Positions 1-12,400 of a stretch of DNA of 64,000 bases are shown here, in pieces. A model generated the notes under the pieces. That model was not told the DNA's origin. It searched no databases and was given only the letters and a program-made list of their open reading frames with translations. The DNA comes from Fasciolopsis buskii. Taxonomy: Eukaryota > Platyhelminthes > Trematoda > Plagiorchiida > Fasciolidae. The DNA lies in NCBI GenBank assembly GCA_008360955.1, contig LUCM01003323.1:401731-465730 (forward strand), read 5' to 3'. Every line of letters starts with the position of its first letter. Within the stretch, counting starts at the first letter, position 1. The position numbers and the translations under genes are program-made.

Positions 1-142
1 CCACCTGTGTACAAACTCTCCGACGGTTGTCATTTCAAATCAGGAAGCTGCGGCACTACAAGGTGAAACGAAGCACCATCTTTCGATTTGTATACCAATG
101 TTTTTTCAATCCTTCTTTACTATCGTCCTGTTATTCTTCCAG

Positions 143-216
143 GTTTACTCAAAAAAGACTTTGAAATTCTTCGCCGGAGTTATCAATTATTAACCGGGTG
201 TCCTTTATACCACTAA
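143..216 (+). CDS. Possible terminal exon
   Basis: Acceptor with a pyrimidine tract (CGTCCTGTTATTCTTCCAG) followed by a frame reading LLKKDFEILRRSYQLLTGCP and a TAA stop; a second frame also stays open for 17 codons. The rest of the gene would lie outside the window. A 90-residue open frame at 198-470 overlaps in another frame and may be chance. No AATAAA soon after. Confidence 0.25.
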
Positions 217-3200
217 CTGAATTGTCCCTAAATCTGTGTGATCAGCAATTATTAGCATGTGAGAAATTCGCTCACAAAATTCTTTCATATACCACGTATC
301 CCGTACACAACGATCTTTCAAAGTGCCGCTCTCATATTTCTACACGATCCGCTTTACGTTCTATATTCTTTAGAATCAATATTTATAGGAACTTCACTGT
401 TTCATATTTAGCAGGAATTTTGACAAACCGTGACCGAGTTTCAGCTGAATACCTGAGCAACACACCATAATGTGCTATGATTATTTTTCGATGATTTTTG
501 TGTTTCTCATGAGGCGATGAGTAAACTTTTATTTCGTTTATTTATTTATTTAGCTATTTTATTTTTACCCCCATATTTTTTAACTGAAATGCGGTATCAT
601 TTACTGTTCGAAAGAGACTATACAATACAATACAATATATTTTGTTCTTATAGTCAGACATACCAGGGCTGTCTGGTGAGACAAAAATAAGATAAACGTG
701 ATTATTCTTTTTTTCTTAAGCTTCTAATTTTGTTGCTAAGTTTAAAAAAATGTTGCAGTGATGTTTAGCAATGCAAACGGCGCGGTTCAAATGACCGCTC
801 ATCACCGACATAGACTTCATTTGTAAGATTATGGATTGTTCAGAAGCTGCGATCTTTTTACTTTTATTTCACCATAGGACGGGATTGGAACCGATGGGAA
901 GTGATCCGTAGTCAACGGATAGTCGTCCCGTTTTCGAATACATGGCTTCAGAGAAAGGAGGAAATGTGTGGTATTATCGAGAGCGTAATACGCCTAATCA
1001 GTGACCGGTATTTGGGGTATAAGATGCTTAGGGTGAATTAAACTTTGATCTTTATCTTTTCTTTTTTCTACTTTTGCTTGCTTTATTACTGAAATCCCGC
1101 AATACTTTAGCTGCGACAGGAGAACAACAGGAAAAGAAACGGGGATCTTTAGGTTGAAATGCTATGATGTTGACCACTAGACCAGCGGCCATCAAGTCAA
1201 AGTTGCAGAAAACCCTATTGGTTCAATTGATTCAGTTTGATGTTTGTAGTCAAAAGCAAAAAAGTTGCTGTTGGGGGTTTACGGAATCGCACTGTCGAGT
1301 TCGAAACGGATCGCCTTTGAAACAGTGAAATTACATAATATCATTGTTCAAATGGGCTATGATCTACGTAAACACGACTTGATGTATCATCTCGACTGGG
1401 TTGAGTAGGATCATCTTAGATTCTTTATAGAAAATTCTCTCGCTTTTCACCTCAATTCGGTAGTTTTCAAGTGTTTGCAAATCGAGGTGATCAATTCAAA
1501 TTGTGTTTGCAATTTCATTCAACTATTGAAAAGAAGTGTTGGGTCAAATGTACCAATAACGGGTGCCTCAGAGTGACAAAAATGATGTCGAGAATTTGTA
1601 GTTCGCGGACTGTGCTCGAGGTGAATACTTTAAAATTCACGTTTTTTCACCGTCAAAGTTGATCAAGTGCACCCGTCCTAGTGATGACGCTCGGCAGTTT
1701 TAGTTACAGAGAAATTCACAAGTGAAGTGAATAGCATATTGCTGACGGCAAACGATCATTGCAACCTCGTTTTTCTACAGGATGACTGATTGCCTTAACA
1801 CGTGGCAATCATTTCTATTATACCTGGTTAGACTAGAAACCAGATCAGATCTGTGCACTTGTCAGACCCAGTGGATGGGTTAGGCATTTTGTTTTTTTGT
1901 CTGCACGAATAGACCGATTTCGAGCACATGACAACCACCTCAGTGAGAGCAATTTAAAATGGGATTTTGTACTTCTGTCGGTCCATAAATTGTGCGCTAT
2001 GTTCTCCGGATGAAAACTTTGAAGGTCCAAATATTTTCATTTGTTTCTTGATGACATTTGCTCAAAATGTACTAGTACCAACGGTAGCAAATGCCGTTTG
2101 CAATGATGTTTAGGATGTTCTTTTACTCCAGTGACGATTTGCTAACGTAAGGATTACTAAAAGAAATAAGATATTTACTTTTTCTAATGTGCAACGAATG
2201 AAATAAACGTAGTGTAAATGCATCGTGAAATTAGCTTTGAAGAGAAAGACGCTATCTTTTCTCTGATAGGCAATTGTGTCTTCGCAATCCAACAAGCGAA
2301 AGATTGTTGAAGTTTAAGTAAAGTTCAGTTCGACCACGGGGACAGGGACAAACCAATCAAAAGCATGGAATTACTTTTTATCACGTTTTATTGTCCAGAC
2401 TCGAATAAAAGTTTAAATAATCGACTTGAAACTGAATGTTTACTGAACTGTTCGATAGGTTAATTTTGTAAGCATATATTTTATGGATAATAAGTCGTTC
2501 GTGTTTATCCTGATTATGATACCAATAGAACTAAAAACAAAGTATTTCGGGTGCCTCTTAGTGATCGGAATTGAATTATTGTAACCTGTTTTTAATGGTA
2601 AACAAGAGGGCTACCGCCGAGAATTTTGCGTCGTTTCAAGTCTATCAGTGATTCCATACTAGTTTTGCTCAGATAGGTCGTATTGGGCTGGGACATCCTT
2701 CGTCTCTAGTCTGTTCAGTTCTATTTCAACTGACATAATGTAACCTATTCACATTCAGAAAAGTTCAAGCAAACACTAGGTAAACCACAGGGCCAGTCGG
2801 ATTTTTAAAGAGACTAGGGTAATGAATCGTTTAGTTTGATTTTCACTAAAGATGCTATTTATTTCGACCACGTTAGTCCACGTCTTGTTAATCTTTTTTT
2901 GGTAAATTTCCATGACTGACACGCTATTGATAGAACTGTATTTTACTAAACACCAAGGTTTTGAAAATGAATTTGGGGATATTTTAAAGGGAATCGTAAA
3001 ATTAGTCAGCACTTTTACATTTGATGGCCAATCGAACATTGCTACCTGGTAGTATTTATTCGCATACCTATCGAATAATTTTGTTTTACTGATTAGAATT
3101 ATCTCCTTGATTCGTTTCGCTTTCCCAAGCTGGTACCATAAACTGTCGTCACCCTGGGAGATAGTACCAATTGAAGTCAAATCAGCAATTTGAATTCCAA

Positions 3201-3421
3201 TAAAACACTAAACTGTGGACAGCAGTCATAAGTCTATGAAATGTGCAGCAAATTTGATCTCATTGTGAATGCCCTGCACACATTAATCCAAAAGATGTCA
3301 GGAGTTATGGGATGATCCATCTTCCATCTAGAGACCAACAAAAATTCGCTCCTGAATATGCCTCGTCATTTAGACAAATGTGATACTCTAGATTTTGCAC
3401 GTTGTCGGTGGATGCACTCTT
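217..3421. other. No supported gene
   Basis: Intergenic by default. It holds a short ACAAT-type tandem repeat (621-638), T-rich low-complexity sequence near 530-565, and an open frame at 2776-3153 on the minus strand discussed under rejected items. Confidence 0.4.
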
Positions 3422-3427
3422 TTTATT
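3422..3427 (-). terminator. Polyadenylation signal AATAAA of gene 1
   Basis: AATAAA on the minus strand, about 30 bases after the proposed TAA stop; it implies a very short 3' untranslated region. Confidence 0.45.
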
Positions 3428-3457
3428 CAAGTGGAAAAGCTTAGTATTAGTGGATTT

Positions 3458-3468
3458 TTATGCGCTGA
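3458..3468 (-). CDS. Gene 1 last coding bases and stop
   Basis: Acceptor ATAACTTTCAG|TC followed in phase by AGC GCA TAA, so only Val-Ser-Ala and the stop remain. An AATAAA lies about 30 bases further on, which supports this as the real 3' end. An alternative last exon at 2776-3153 has the wrong phase. Confidence 0.5.
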
Positions 3469-6400
3469 CTGAAAGTTATTCAAATTAAATATACCAAAAA
3501 CTAGACAGCACCATTTTGAACCAGCCTTTGGGATAAGTCATTAATTCTCAGCCCTGAATCCGTAGTATATTTTGCTCAATTTTTCCTTAAATACAGGTTA
3601 GTGTGAAGCATCCTGATGCACAACTACTCATTCCCCATGAGACTGAATTCTCGACTTACCTCGTCCATATGCACTTTGTTCCAGTCTTTGGTGTTCGACT
3701 ACGTCAAATTTGAGATAATCAACTACCTTTTGTACGGCTGTGAGACCAGATCTTCTATGCTGTGTATTTTTTTGATAATGAGTTTAGGTAAACTGAGATC
3801 GATTAAGTGAGCAAATAGTGGACCCCGTACAAAAGTGGGTGGAAATGAATAACATAGTTTATTAAAGGTTTGTTGTGGTTCATTTACCAAGATCAATTTG
3901 AAGTAACTTCAACCTTCCGATAGAACCAGGGAATATGCGTGCCGTGCAATACCTAAACGAGCTATTCCACTCAATACGATTAATCGAAGACCAGTGCCAA
4001 GAGGTTTTCAGAGAGAAAGCAAGATGAAGTGCAGAAGGACGTTAGGGTTAACCTAATGAAGAAAAACGCGAACAACGAAAAGATGTAAAGTAGGACTATC
4101 TTGAACCAATGCGAAGAGACAGCCTGAAAATCTCATGGAAGACAGAGGAGTAATTCCGAATTCTATCAAGAGTGAGAAATCCTAACGAGCGCAAGCCTGG
4201 TTCGTGTGGAAACCCGAAGAGCATATCGAGCAAGGACACTGAGTGTCGTGGTTGGTTGCAATGAAATAGTATGGTTTACACGAGTCTCTGTGATAAGTAT
4301 CCATGCACTTGGAAATGGCTGACACCAGGAAAATGAGGTAAACAAAAGTCGGGTCGACCTGACGCATCCAAAAATGCAGTGTTCAGACGGTAGCTCAAGG
4401 GCTATCCCAGAGGGGATGACCTGTTCATGGAGGAAATTGCAAAGATAAAAGTTGGTGGGTAGAAGGAAAATTGTCAACACTGAATAGAACGCAAAACCAT
4501 GGTGTGGCCCGAAAATGTTGATAAGTCATTGATCAAAATATTGATGGGCGAATGGTTTCGTCTTGGATCTAGCCTTAAAGCTGGTTTGTTGATGAAAACG
4601 GTTTAATTCTAGATCCATTTGCATTTCAAAACTATTGCATATCTCCATCACGCTAAGAACGAACGGTCTGCACACCTCGTTCTATGGTCCTGTGAGAATT
4701 AATTCTATTCACGGATTTGTAACCTAAACCGTGCATCTTGGAGTACCCTTTGAACTAGAAATTCTCTGAGCTGTTTTGTTATGGTCGTTATCTGGGGTTC
4801 ATATATTGTTCGACCGTTAGGACGGTAAGTGATACAGGAATGAGTTGTCAGCTGCTGTCTTGACGGGATGGAAAAGTTGTTCCATATGGCCAGCACAATT
4901 CAACAGTCCATCTTTGGAGTACAACATGCAACGCAGTTTATTGAGATAGATTTGCCAGATTACTAATACAACATACCATAATATGTACATGCAATTAGTC
5001 CAAACCAGCCAAATTAAAATATTTTTATAATCAGTAGACAGAAATTTTCCATTAAATAAAGTTATTAGAAGCATTAGTCGATTGGTAAACTGGCTAGAAC
5101 CATGCAACTTCTTATCTTTTTTGGTCTGCAGTCCAAAATCACGCATTCATACCAAGCACTGTTCTTATTACCGGTGAAAAATGAGACAGTTAGGGTGACA
5201 TTTTAATCCTAGCTTGTCCACCGACGTCTTTCCTCTGCTTCTACTTCAATGTTTCCTTACACTGATAGTTATTACTTCGATTGGCGGACTACTTTGGACG
5301 TGGAAGTGTTATACCATCTTGATATTTTTGACTGTGTATTTTAAAATATAGAACTCGTGATTTATTTCTTTCATTGCATTATCACTGCAACTAATGACGT
5401 TTCCGGACCCGTTTGAAACATCTATCTTGGCCACGAACGAGTGGCTCGATCAGATGATTCTGGTCACTGCGGCATCAGGTAAACCAAGGTTTCATCAGCC
5501 AGTCAAACGCAGTTTATGTGTTCTGGTCAGTAATCGTGCGGCAGTTTCTGCGTGGAATATTTACCCCACTCAAAACGTCAAACAAAGCTCACAGATCCGG
5601 CTTAAAAGAGCGCAACAAATCTACCGCTAAGTGGGTTAAGGCACACTCTATGAGTAAAAAGGGTTCCCAGTAGGACCAACATAAAGACGTTTCTATTCCG
5701 TTATGGTTCTACATCTCAAGAAGGGGCAAGAGCTTAACGAACAACTGAACTCAAATCTTTAATGTCAGTCGTGTGAGAGATAGAACAGAAGCCACTGAAA
5801 CATTCAATGTTTTCCGGTCCAGTTTATACTGAAACGAAGTGATTTAGCATAGGTCTAGGTTGATTTTTAGGTGCACAGTGCCGTTTAATTATGCGAGATT
5901 AACTCCAGCGAAATCAGGAACAAGACGAAAATTTCATCGAAATAACAATATGAATTGCAGTTTATTAATTTCAAATAAATAAACCTCCTATTGACTAAAG
6001 TGTGTCGAAGTACTTGTAAAAACGATTCCGTTGCCTTTTGTCAAAAAATCCAATTATGAACAACATGACGTGATAAATGCAAACAATCAGCTGAGCTGAA
6101 CATAATTTTCAATACCAGAATCTGGACAATAATATAACGATACTACTGTTACTTCATGATTAAGCTCAGTAAAACTGTTGTCCCCACTCGACATCAGAGA
6201 TTCTCACCTTTACGTTCCGTATCCATGGCAATGAATTCGGTTATCCATGGGTCAGAACCCGGGTCCATTGTCTTCTGCTTTTGATTAACACTTCCACGAA
6301 TAAGTGCCTGTTCCTCAGTCAAAATCTGAACGGAAAGACTGTCTGTTAGAATGAGGTTACACCAATGGTGTGATCGAATTAAGAAAGCCGAAACGAATGG

Positions 6401-9400
6401 ATTTCCATTTCTCCGCTTGCTACAATTATCATAAATATCGTTGTGATCAATACGATCACGTGTAAAAGTATGCCGATCCAGACACCAGTTTTACTCACTT
6501 TCACGCGTGTGTCTGAGCACGTATACATGTGCACCTGTACACGGGATCATCTTGGTAATTTTTCTCACTTCAAAACTTAATGCAGCCATCAATATATTTG
6601 GTTCAGACAAAATACTGATAGTTAGACTAATTGGATGTTCCATTTTGAGATTCACATCACGACCACAAATTTGTTTTGGGTAAATATTTCTTCTGGCCAT
6701 TCAAATTAAACATACATATAGAGAGGGATAAGAAGAGAGAATAGAAATACCACGTTTTCGTGTCTTTAGGATGAATCGTAGTGAAAGGATGGCTGATAAA
6801 GCAGCCGAGAATGGTAAACTAGATTGCTTGTTGTGGTTTGTAAGTGAACAAAGTAAGTAGCGCGTAGTTGGTGTCAGGTTTCCATCACATCTAATTCAAA
6901 TGGTTCCAGATTTGTCATGACACTATGCGTGAGCAGACAGACTTTCTGTGAGTGTTATGATGGTGGGTAGCCATGACTAGTAGATTAATTTCAAGGAATT
7001 CTTTTGAAACCACATGGACACATTGGGAAACCGAATTGCCAATGATTCAGCTGTTAGTAATTTTCCTTATCATATCTGACTTGAATAGTTTGACGGAACC
7101 ATCCAGTGGTGAGTTTACGTGCAAGAAATGTGACGCAGTCCGGCGGAGCTTCACACCGGCCTGTGTAGACAGGTAGCCAATGGGAATCCTAATGACAAGC
7201 GGCCATGAAATCTAAACATTCCACCGAGGTGACTGGACGGAATGCATTCCACAAAATCGGAATATTTTTAACGTCGTATACCAACCCTTGAGCTGTAAAT
7301 AAAACCCGAACTTGTTTCTGTTCTGTTGCGATCTATTTTGACTTCATTCGCAGAGCCAATTTAGTAATTACTGGTAGCTCTCAAAACTTGGGCCGTATCG
7401 GGTGAGTATGCAATAACAGCACTAGGAAATGGTTTCCTTCTCATTGCTTTTCAACCATATCCGTCTGTTTTTCTCGATTCGCAGACAAAAGTGTCTTGAT
7501 GCTTGACTTGTTCAACCTGCTCAACATTCAAATACAAGGCGCAACCGTATGTCAGATCAAAACAAAACAATGTATTTCCAAAAGCAGGAGAGATCAGAAA
7601 CAAAGTGGTGACGTTTTCAAGCAGTTGGGATATAGGAAATGCACACCGATTGCCTCACCAAGGACCTTAATGAAAGTTTTCATGTCAAATCTTCTTTGAA
7701 TCGTAATGCGAAATGTTCTTTTCGTCTCAATGTTGTTATTGAATGTTTACTTGGTAGCGTAAGCATTTTAGCGAGAAAATCGTTCTGCTTATCCGTTACC
7801 CATAAATACACCTGTGGTGGATTCTGATTCACTCCGTACCCAAACTTCCGAACACATTTTCCTGACCTATGAGAATTTGTTCAAGTTTCGTTGCGGCAAA
7901 TCATCTATTGGTTTCCAGTTAGTCTTTGCCTGGATACTTTTTTCACTTAGATGTGTTCATCAGAAAAGTTGGTACCTTATGACCGTGAGAAACAAGATAT
8001 TTTCAATTTTGCCAACGGGTGTACTCTCGTCGTAATGGTGCCTCGGTTTCTAACAAGGTAGAACGCATGAACAAACACAAAGTACTTAGAAAACCATAGT
8101 TTATCTTTGATGTTGTGTTTGTGTATCCATCGACGAATTTAGTCCTTTAGACCTTATGGAGACATTCAGTTACAAATTAGCTCAAATAATTCCGTCAGTT
8201 TTTTCCTCACTGCTTTGATATGAAGAATTGGTTCAAGACGAACAGTTGGTCTGTGTTTTTCAGTCTACCATACCCACCTGAGGTATGAAAATTTTGAGGT
8301 AATGGGTTGTCACTTCTTCAACTGTTCTGGTCACATTCTTTTTTCTTCCCTTCTTTCTGTTTTTCTTCTACAGTCATTTAACCTGTCTTCGGTAAAATTA
8401 CTGGTCATTAGGTTCTATCTTGTCAGATTCTTATCCTTGTTTAGGGGCAGTGTTCTGTCTTTTCTCCCACTCTAAGATTTCTCGATTTTTCATCATGTTG
8501 ATTCTAGTGGATACTTTGAACTCGAATTTGTGCTGGTATGCGCAGTTATCAAATGATTCATTGAAGTCCGATTGCTTTGGTGTTGTTGCAAACAGTGAGC
8601 AAGTTAGCTCAAACACTTCAGTTCCTAGCGTCTTGACATTTTGTTTCGAATAGAATACCCTGATTTTCTCTAAACTGTCATCCGCGTTTAATGACGTAAC
8701 AAGTTACGGAGGCATCATTGCAACTTGATGCTCATAAAAGTACTACATCACAACAAAGTGATGTGCACGCTCATTTCTTGGTGCAAAAATTATTTCCCAA
8801 TAGGAGCTCTTCTCGTACACCAGAATCCGTAATCACTGGTTTACCAGGTCCTCACAAATTGGATCACATTTATTTGATTGATCACTATTGTTTTGTTTTG
8901 TTTTTTTTTGGGGGGGGGCGGGCTTAAGAGCATAATCAGTTGATGTCCGTGGCTCATATACTTCCGTCAGCTCCAGGATTTCCCATACCGTTTGACGAAT
9001 CTAACATTCATAGATTTTTGCGGAGGCCGATAAAAATCGTACTGAGGCAAACTCACTGTTCTTCTTATCTCTTAAATTTTAGTTCTGTTGTTAACGCAAC
9101 AACAGTGCACACCATTTTCGAAAACGTGATCGTCGCCTAAAGTAGGCTACCGCGCGGCTGAAGTTGGTTGACGGCGGGGGATTCGAGCTCGCGATCTTCA
9201 CTTCCAACTGCCACGCTTGGATGCCAGGCTCTAGAAATGCTAATTAATTGCACGAGGATTCTGCACTGTAACTGTCAAGGAAGTTGGGCCTAATTCGGCG
9301 AACCCTGTAGACGGTGTTCGCAGAACGAGCTAATCAAGCCTCATTTGCTCTATTTTGGAATAGCAAGATCAACATTTCCTTTGAACCTTGATAAGTCATT

Positions 9401-12400
9401 GAGCCTGTGGTAGATTGGAGTAATCTCATTCATAACGACCCCGAATGACACACAGCAGCTCACCTTCGGGAAGGCTTACTGAATTCGGATTAAGCAGAAA
9501 AGGAATCCATATATATAATTCAAAGATGAAACTGACATTCATCGGTAATATCAGAAATACACATCGCACAACAATGAACAGACCTAAGTGGGTGATTCTG
9601 ATTAGACGGTGCCGTAGTGTTAATCTGCACGCCTTCTAACTGGCAGGCCCGGATTCAAGCCCTTGGTTCGATGATCGGCAGAAATCAATGATGAGCCCAA
9701 ATGAGACTTGAGGGGAGGGTGTTGTCAACCAAGCCTAGTAATATCTATGCCCGAATAATTAGGCAATTTATACAAAGAATGATAAACTAACTAGTTAGTA
9801 ATTACTCCAGTTCTGTTGCTTGGATAGAGAACAAAGAGGAAATGTTTTGGTCATCAGTCCACATTTCCGGCATCGCAGAGTACCCATCTCAAGAGAGAGA
9901 GCTAAAGTCGAGTAAAAAGCTTTTCCATAAACACTGACATTTTGTGCACCTAAATTCGTTTTGTATTTCCGATCAAACTGCCAGAAATTTGCCAGATTTT
10001 TGCTTTCATCTCCAATGTGTGAATCGAGCCCGAATTCAACAGAAAATAGAGTTAAAAAGTGGAACCACTTTTGTTGTCATTCCACCTGTGTCGTGGTAAG
10101 TTAGTTTGAGACAAGCGAATAACAAGCACACATCATACTACATACGAAAGAGTACATAGTAGAATTTGTGCACAATCTTGGTATGTTATGAAAGCAGCAC
10201 TTCTCATTGACAATAAGAATAAATGAAAATTAAGTATGTACAATTAAATTCTTCTGAAAACCTACCATTTGTGATGCTAAAGATGGGTCCATTGGGCAGT
10301 CTTTTAAAAGATCGGACCATGCAAAGGATAATGTATTGATACATTACACCAGTGGTGGATTACGAGGTACTTATGCACTGTTTGAATGTATGCTATTTTG
10401 GTGAATGTACACATTCAGTGACTAAATATCGTCAGTCTTCTATCTGAGTCAAAGAAAATTGATCGGTTTTATATAGCTTTCGAGGCTGCAACTATTGTCT
10501 TCTGAAAAGGTGTCATACACGGCATTTAGTTCAATCGTCTTTTAAGTACTTTGATGTGTACACAGAACTCTAAGATCGAATCATGCAGAGCACGAGAATT
10601 TCGCACTGCTTAACAGGACCAGAAAGTTTGAGTCACCAACAACAAAGGGATAATACGTCTTTCGTCTATGGGGATAAGCATGTATGCTTTCGGAAACACC
10701 TATATGCTTTTTGTATTGTATACTTCTTTGATATTGCCCCTGAAGGAGATTGAACTACAGTTTGCTTTGCTATGCAAAAATTTGGAGAACCGGAACAGAA
10801 AAAAGATTCAGATTGACAGGGGTATAATCACAGCTACTTTTAGAGGGGCAGTTCAGGTAAGCGGGGCGAAGTTCCCGTAAATTCAAGTTACATCTTTGTG
10901 ACTTCAGGTAATGCTAACTATGGCTGTTCTGTTTGAATGAAAATAACATTGACTGGGTGACGGCCACTGGTCATCCGTAAACTCATTTTTCTTATATACT
11001 TATGGCTTACCAGTGTTTGGCCAAGTTCATATTACCCCATCCCATAAGAACATCAGTAACCACTCAAGTGGCCTTGATGCAGGAAGGCCCAAATGGTTCC
11101 CTTTTCTTGGGCATCCGATCTACGCTGAAAAAACTTTCAATTTTCACTTGAAAGTAGGCGATCATGCACAAGGAATTTTGAGGATAAACACTGGCGACAT
11201 AAGAGATGACTTAATCTTCGATGTACGTGCCAGTTATGAGTTGGGAGCTTAAAGTGATGAGCATTCGATGCGGAAATTAATACCCATAAAGATTGAACAA
11301 AAGCTTCTCAGTGATTTTCCTAGTTTTTTCGATAATGGTTACCGGATCTGTTCCTGGTAGATTGTTTAGCAAACGGTATTGGTCTGTTTAGTTCCGCATT
11401 TCGATGCACACCGATGTTTATTTTTGTTTAGTTCAATTTCTAATCTTGTTGTGATGTCTAAATAGTCCTGCCTGACCGCGCGTTCGTCTAGGGTGTTTTG
11501 CCCGTGTCCGACTGACAAATCAGGTAGCTTAAACGGCGGAAATGAGAAAGCTTGGTTTCATCTTGGAGCTTTAGTTTATCAGTAAGAAAAAGTGTTCGCT
11601 TTGATGTTCAATTTTTAAATTCTTGCCATAAGTATTCTCACTGTTCGAGCATGAATCGGACAGAAAAGTAAGAATTTTCCTTGTAAAATTACTTCCTTAC
11701 ATTAAAATCATTAGTTTTTCTCCAAACTGACTGCAATGCAATGTGACACGAAACACATAGGTGTGATTTTAATATGGCATTGGTTTTTTCAAATCTATTG
11801 CTAAGGCTTCTGCACCGTGTCAGTCGTGTTTTTATTTATAGTGGCCGTGGTAATCCAATTTCAGCCGGGAAACATGCACAACAAACTGTAGTAGCAACGA
11901 GACCAGACTCAGAATTACTTCTTCTGAGTTGCCCTGAACCTGACTATAGTGTGCATAATTAAAGCTCATTCTAGTAATTTTTGTGCGATATGCTACAAAC
12001 ACAAATGACAAGCAGCCATCAGAACCAATTTATCATTTTGCTACAAGCACAACGAGGACCGGTGATAGGGATTTTTAGGCAGTCAGTACAAGAATGATAT
12101 ATGGAGGCTGTTAGTGACGAATTAGCATGCAGATCGTTCATCAGTTCGTGTACGGACAGTCGTTGTGAGATGTAATTCTATTAAAGGAATTCAGAAAATT
12201 ATCGTTTATAGAGGTAGGTACCATCAGAGGAAAATGTCTATAGATCTGACATGGAATCTGATGTCACGGTGTCCTATTTCCATATGACCAACCATTGGCT
12301 AATGGTCACTAAGAGGATAGAGAACGAACATGGATAAATGTTACAGGGTATATCCCTTGCGCGGTACTCCAATCATTGTGAAAAATATTTTCCTGCGGGG

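Noticed and set aside
198..470. 90-codon plus-strand open frame near the window start
   Set aside because: It overlaps the candidate terminal exon in another frame and has no splice, start-context or domain support; length is possible by chance.
2776..3153. Minus-strand open frame with an acceptor-like CTCCCAG and a stop, as an alternative gene 1 last exon
   Set aside because: It starts in phase 0 whereas the exon at 3660 leaves one base; a phase-correct stop exon with AATAAA exists at 3458-3468.
10990..11075. Minus-strand exon between CTTGAG and GTAAGCC as the missing gene 1 exon
   Set aside because: Its start and end phases fit, but joining TG to the next exon's A creates a TGA stop.
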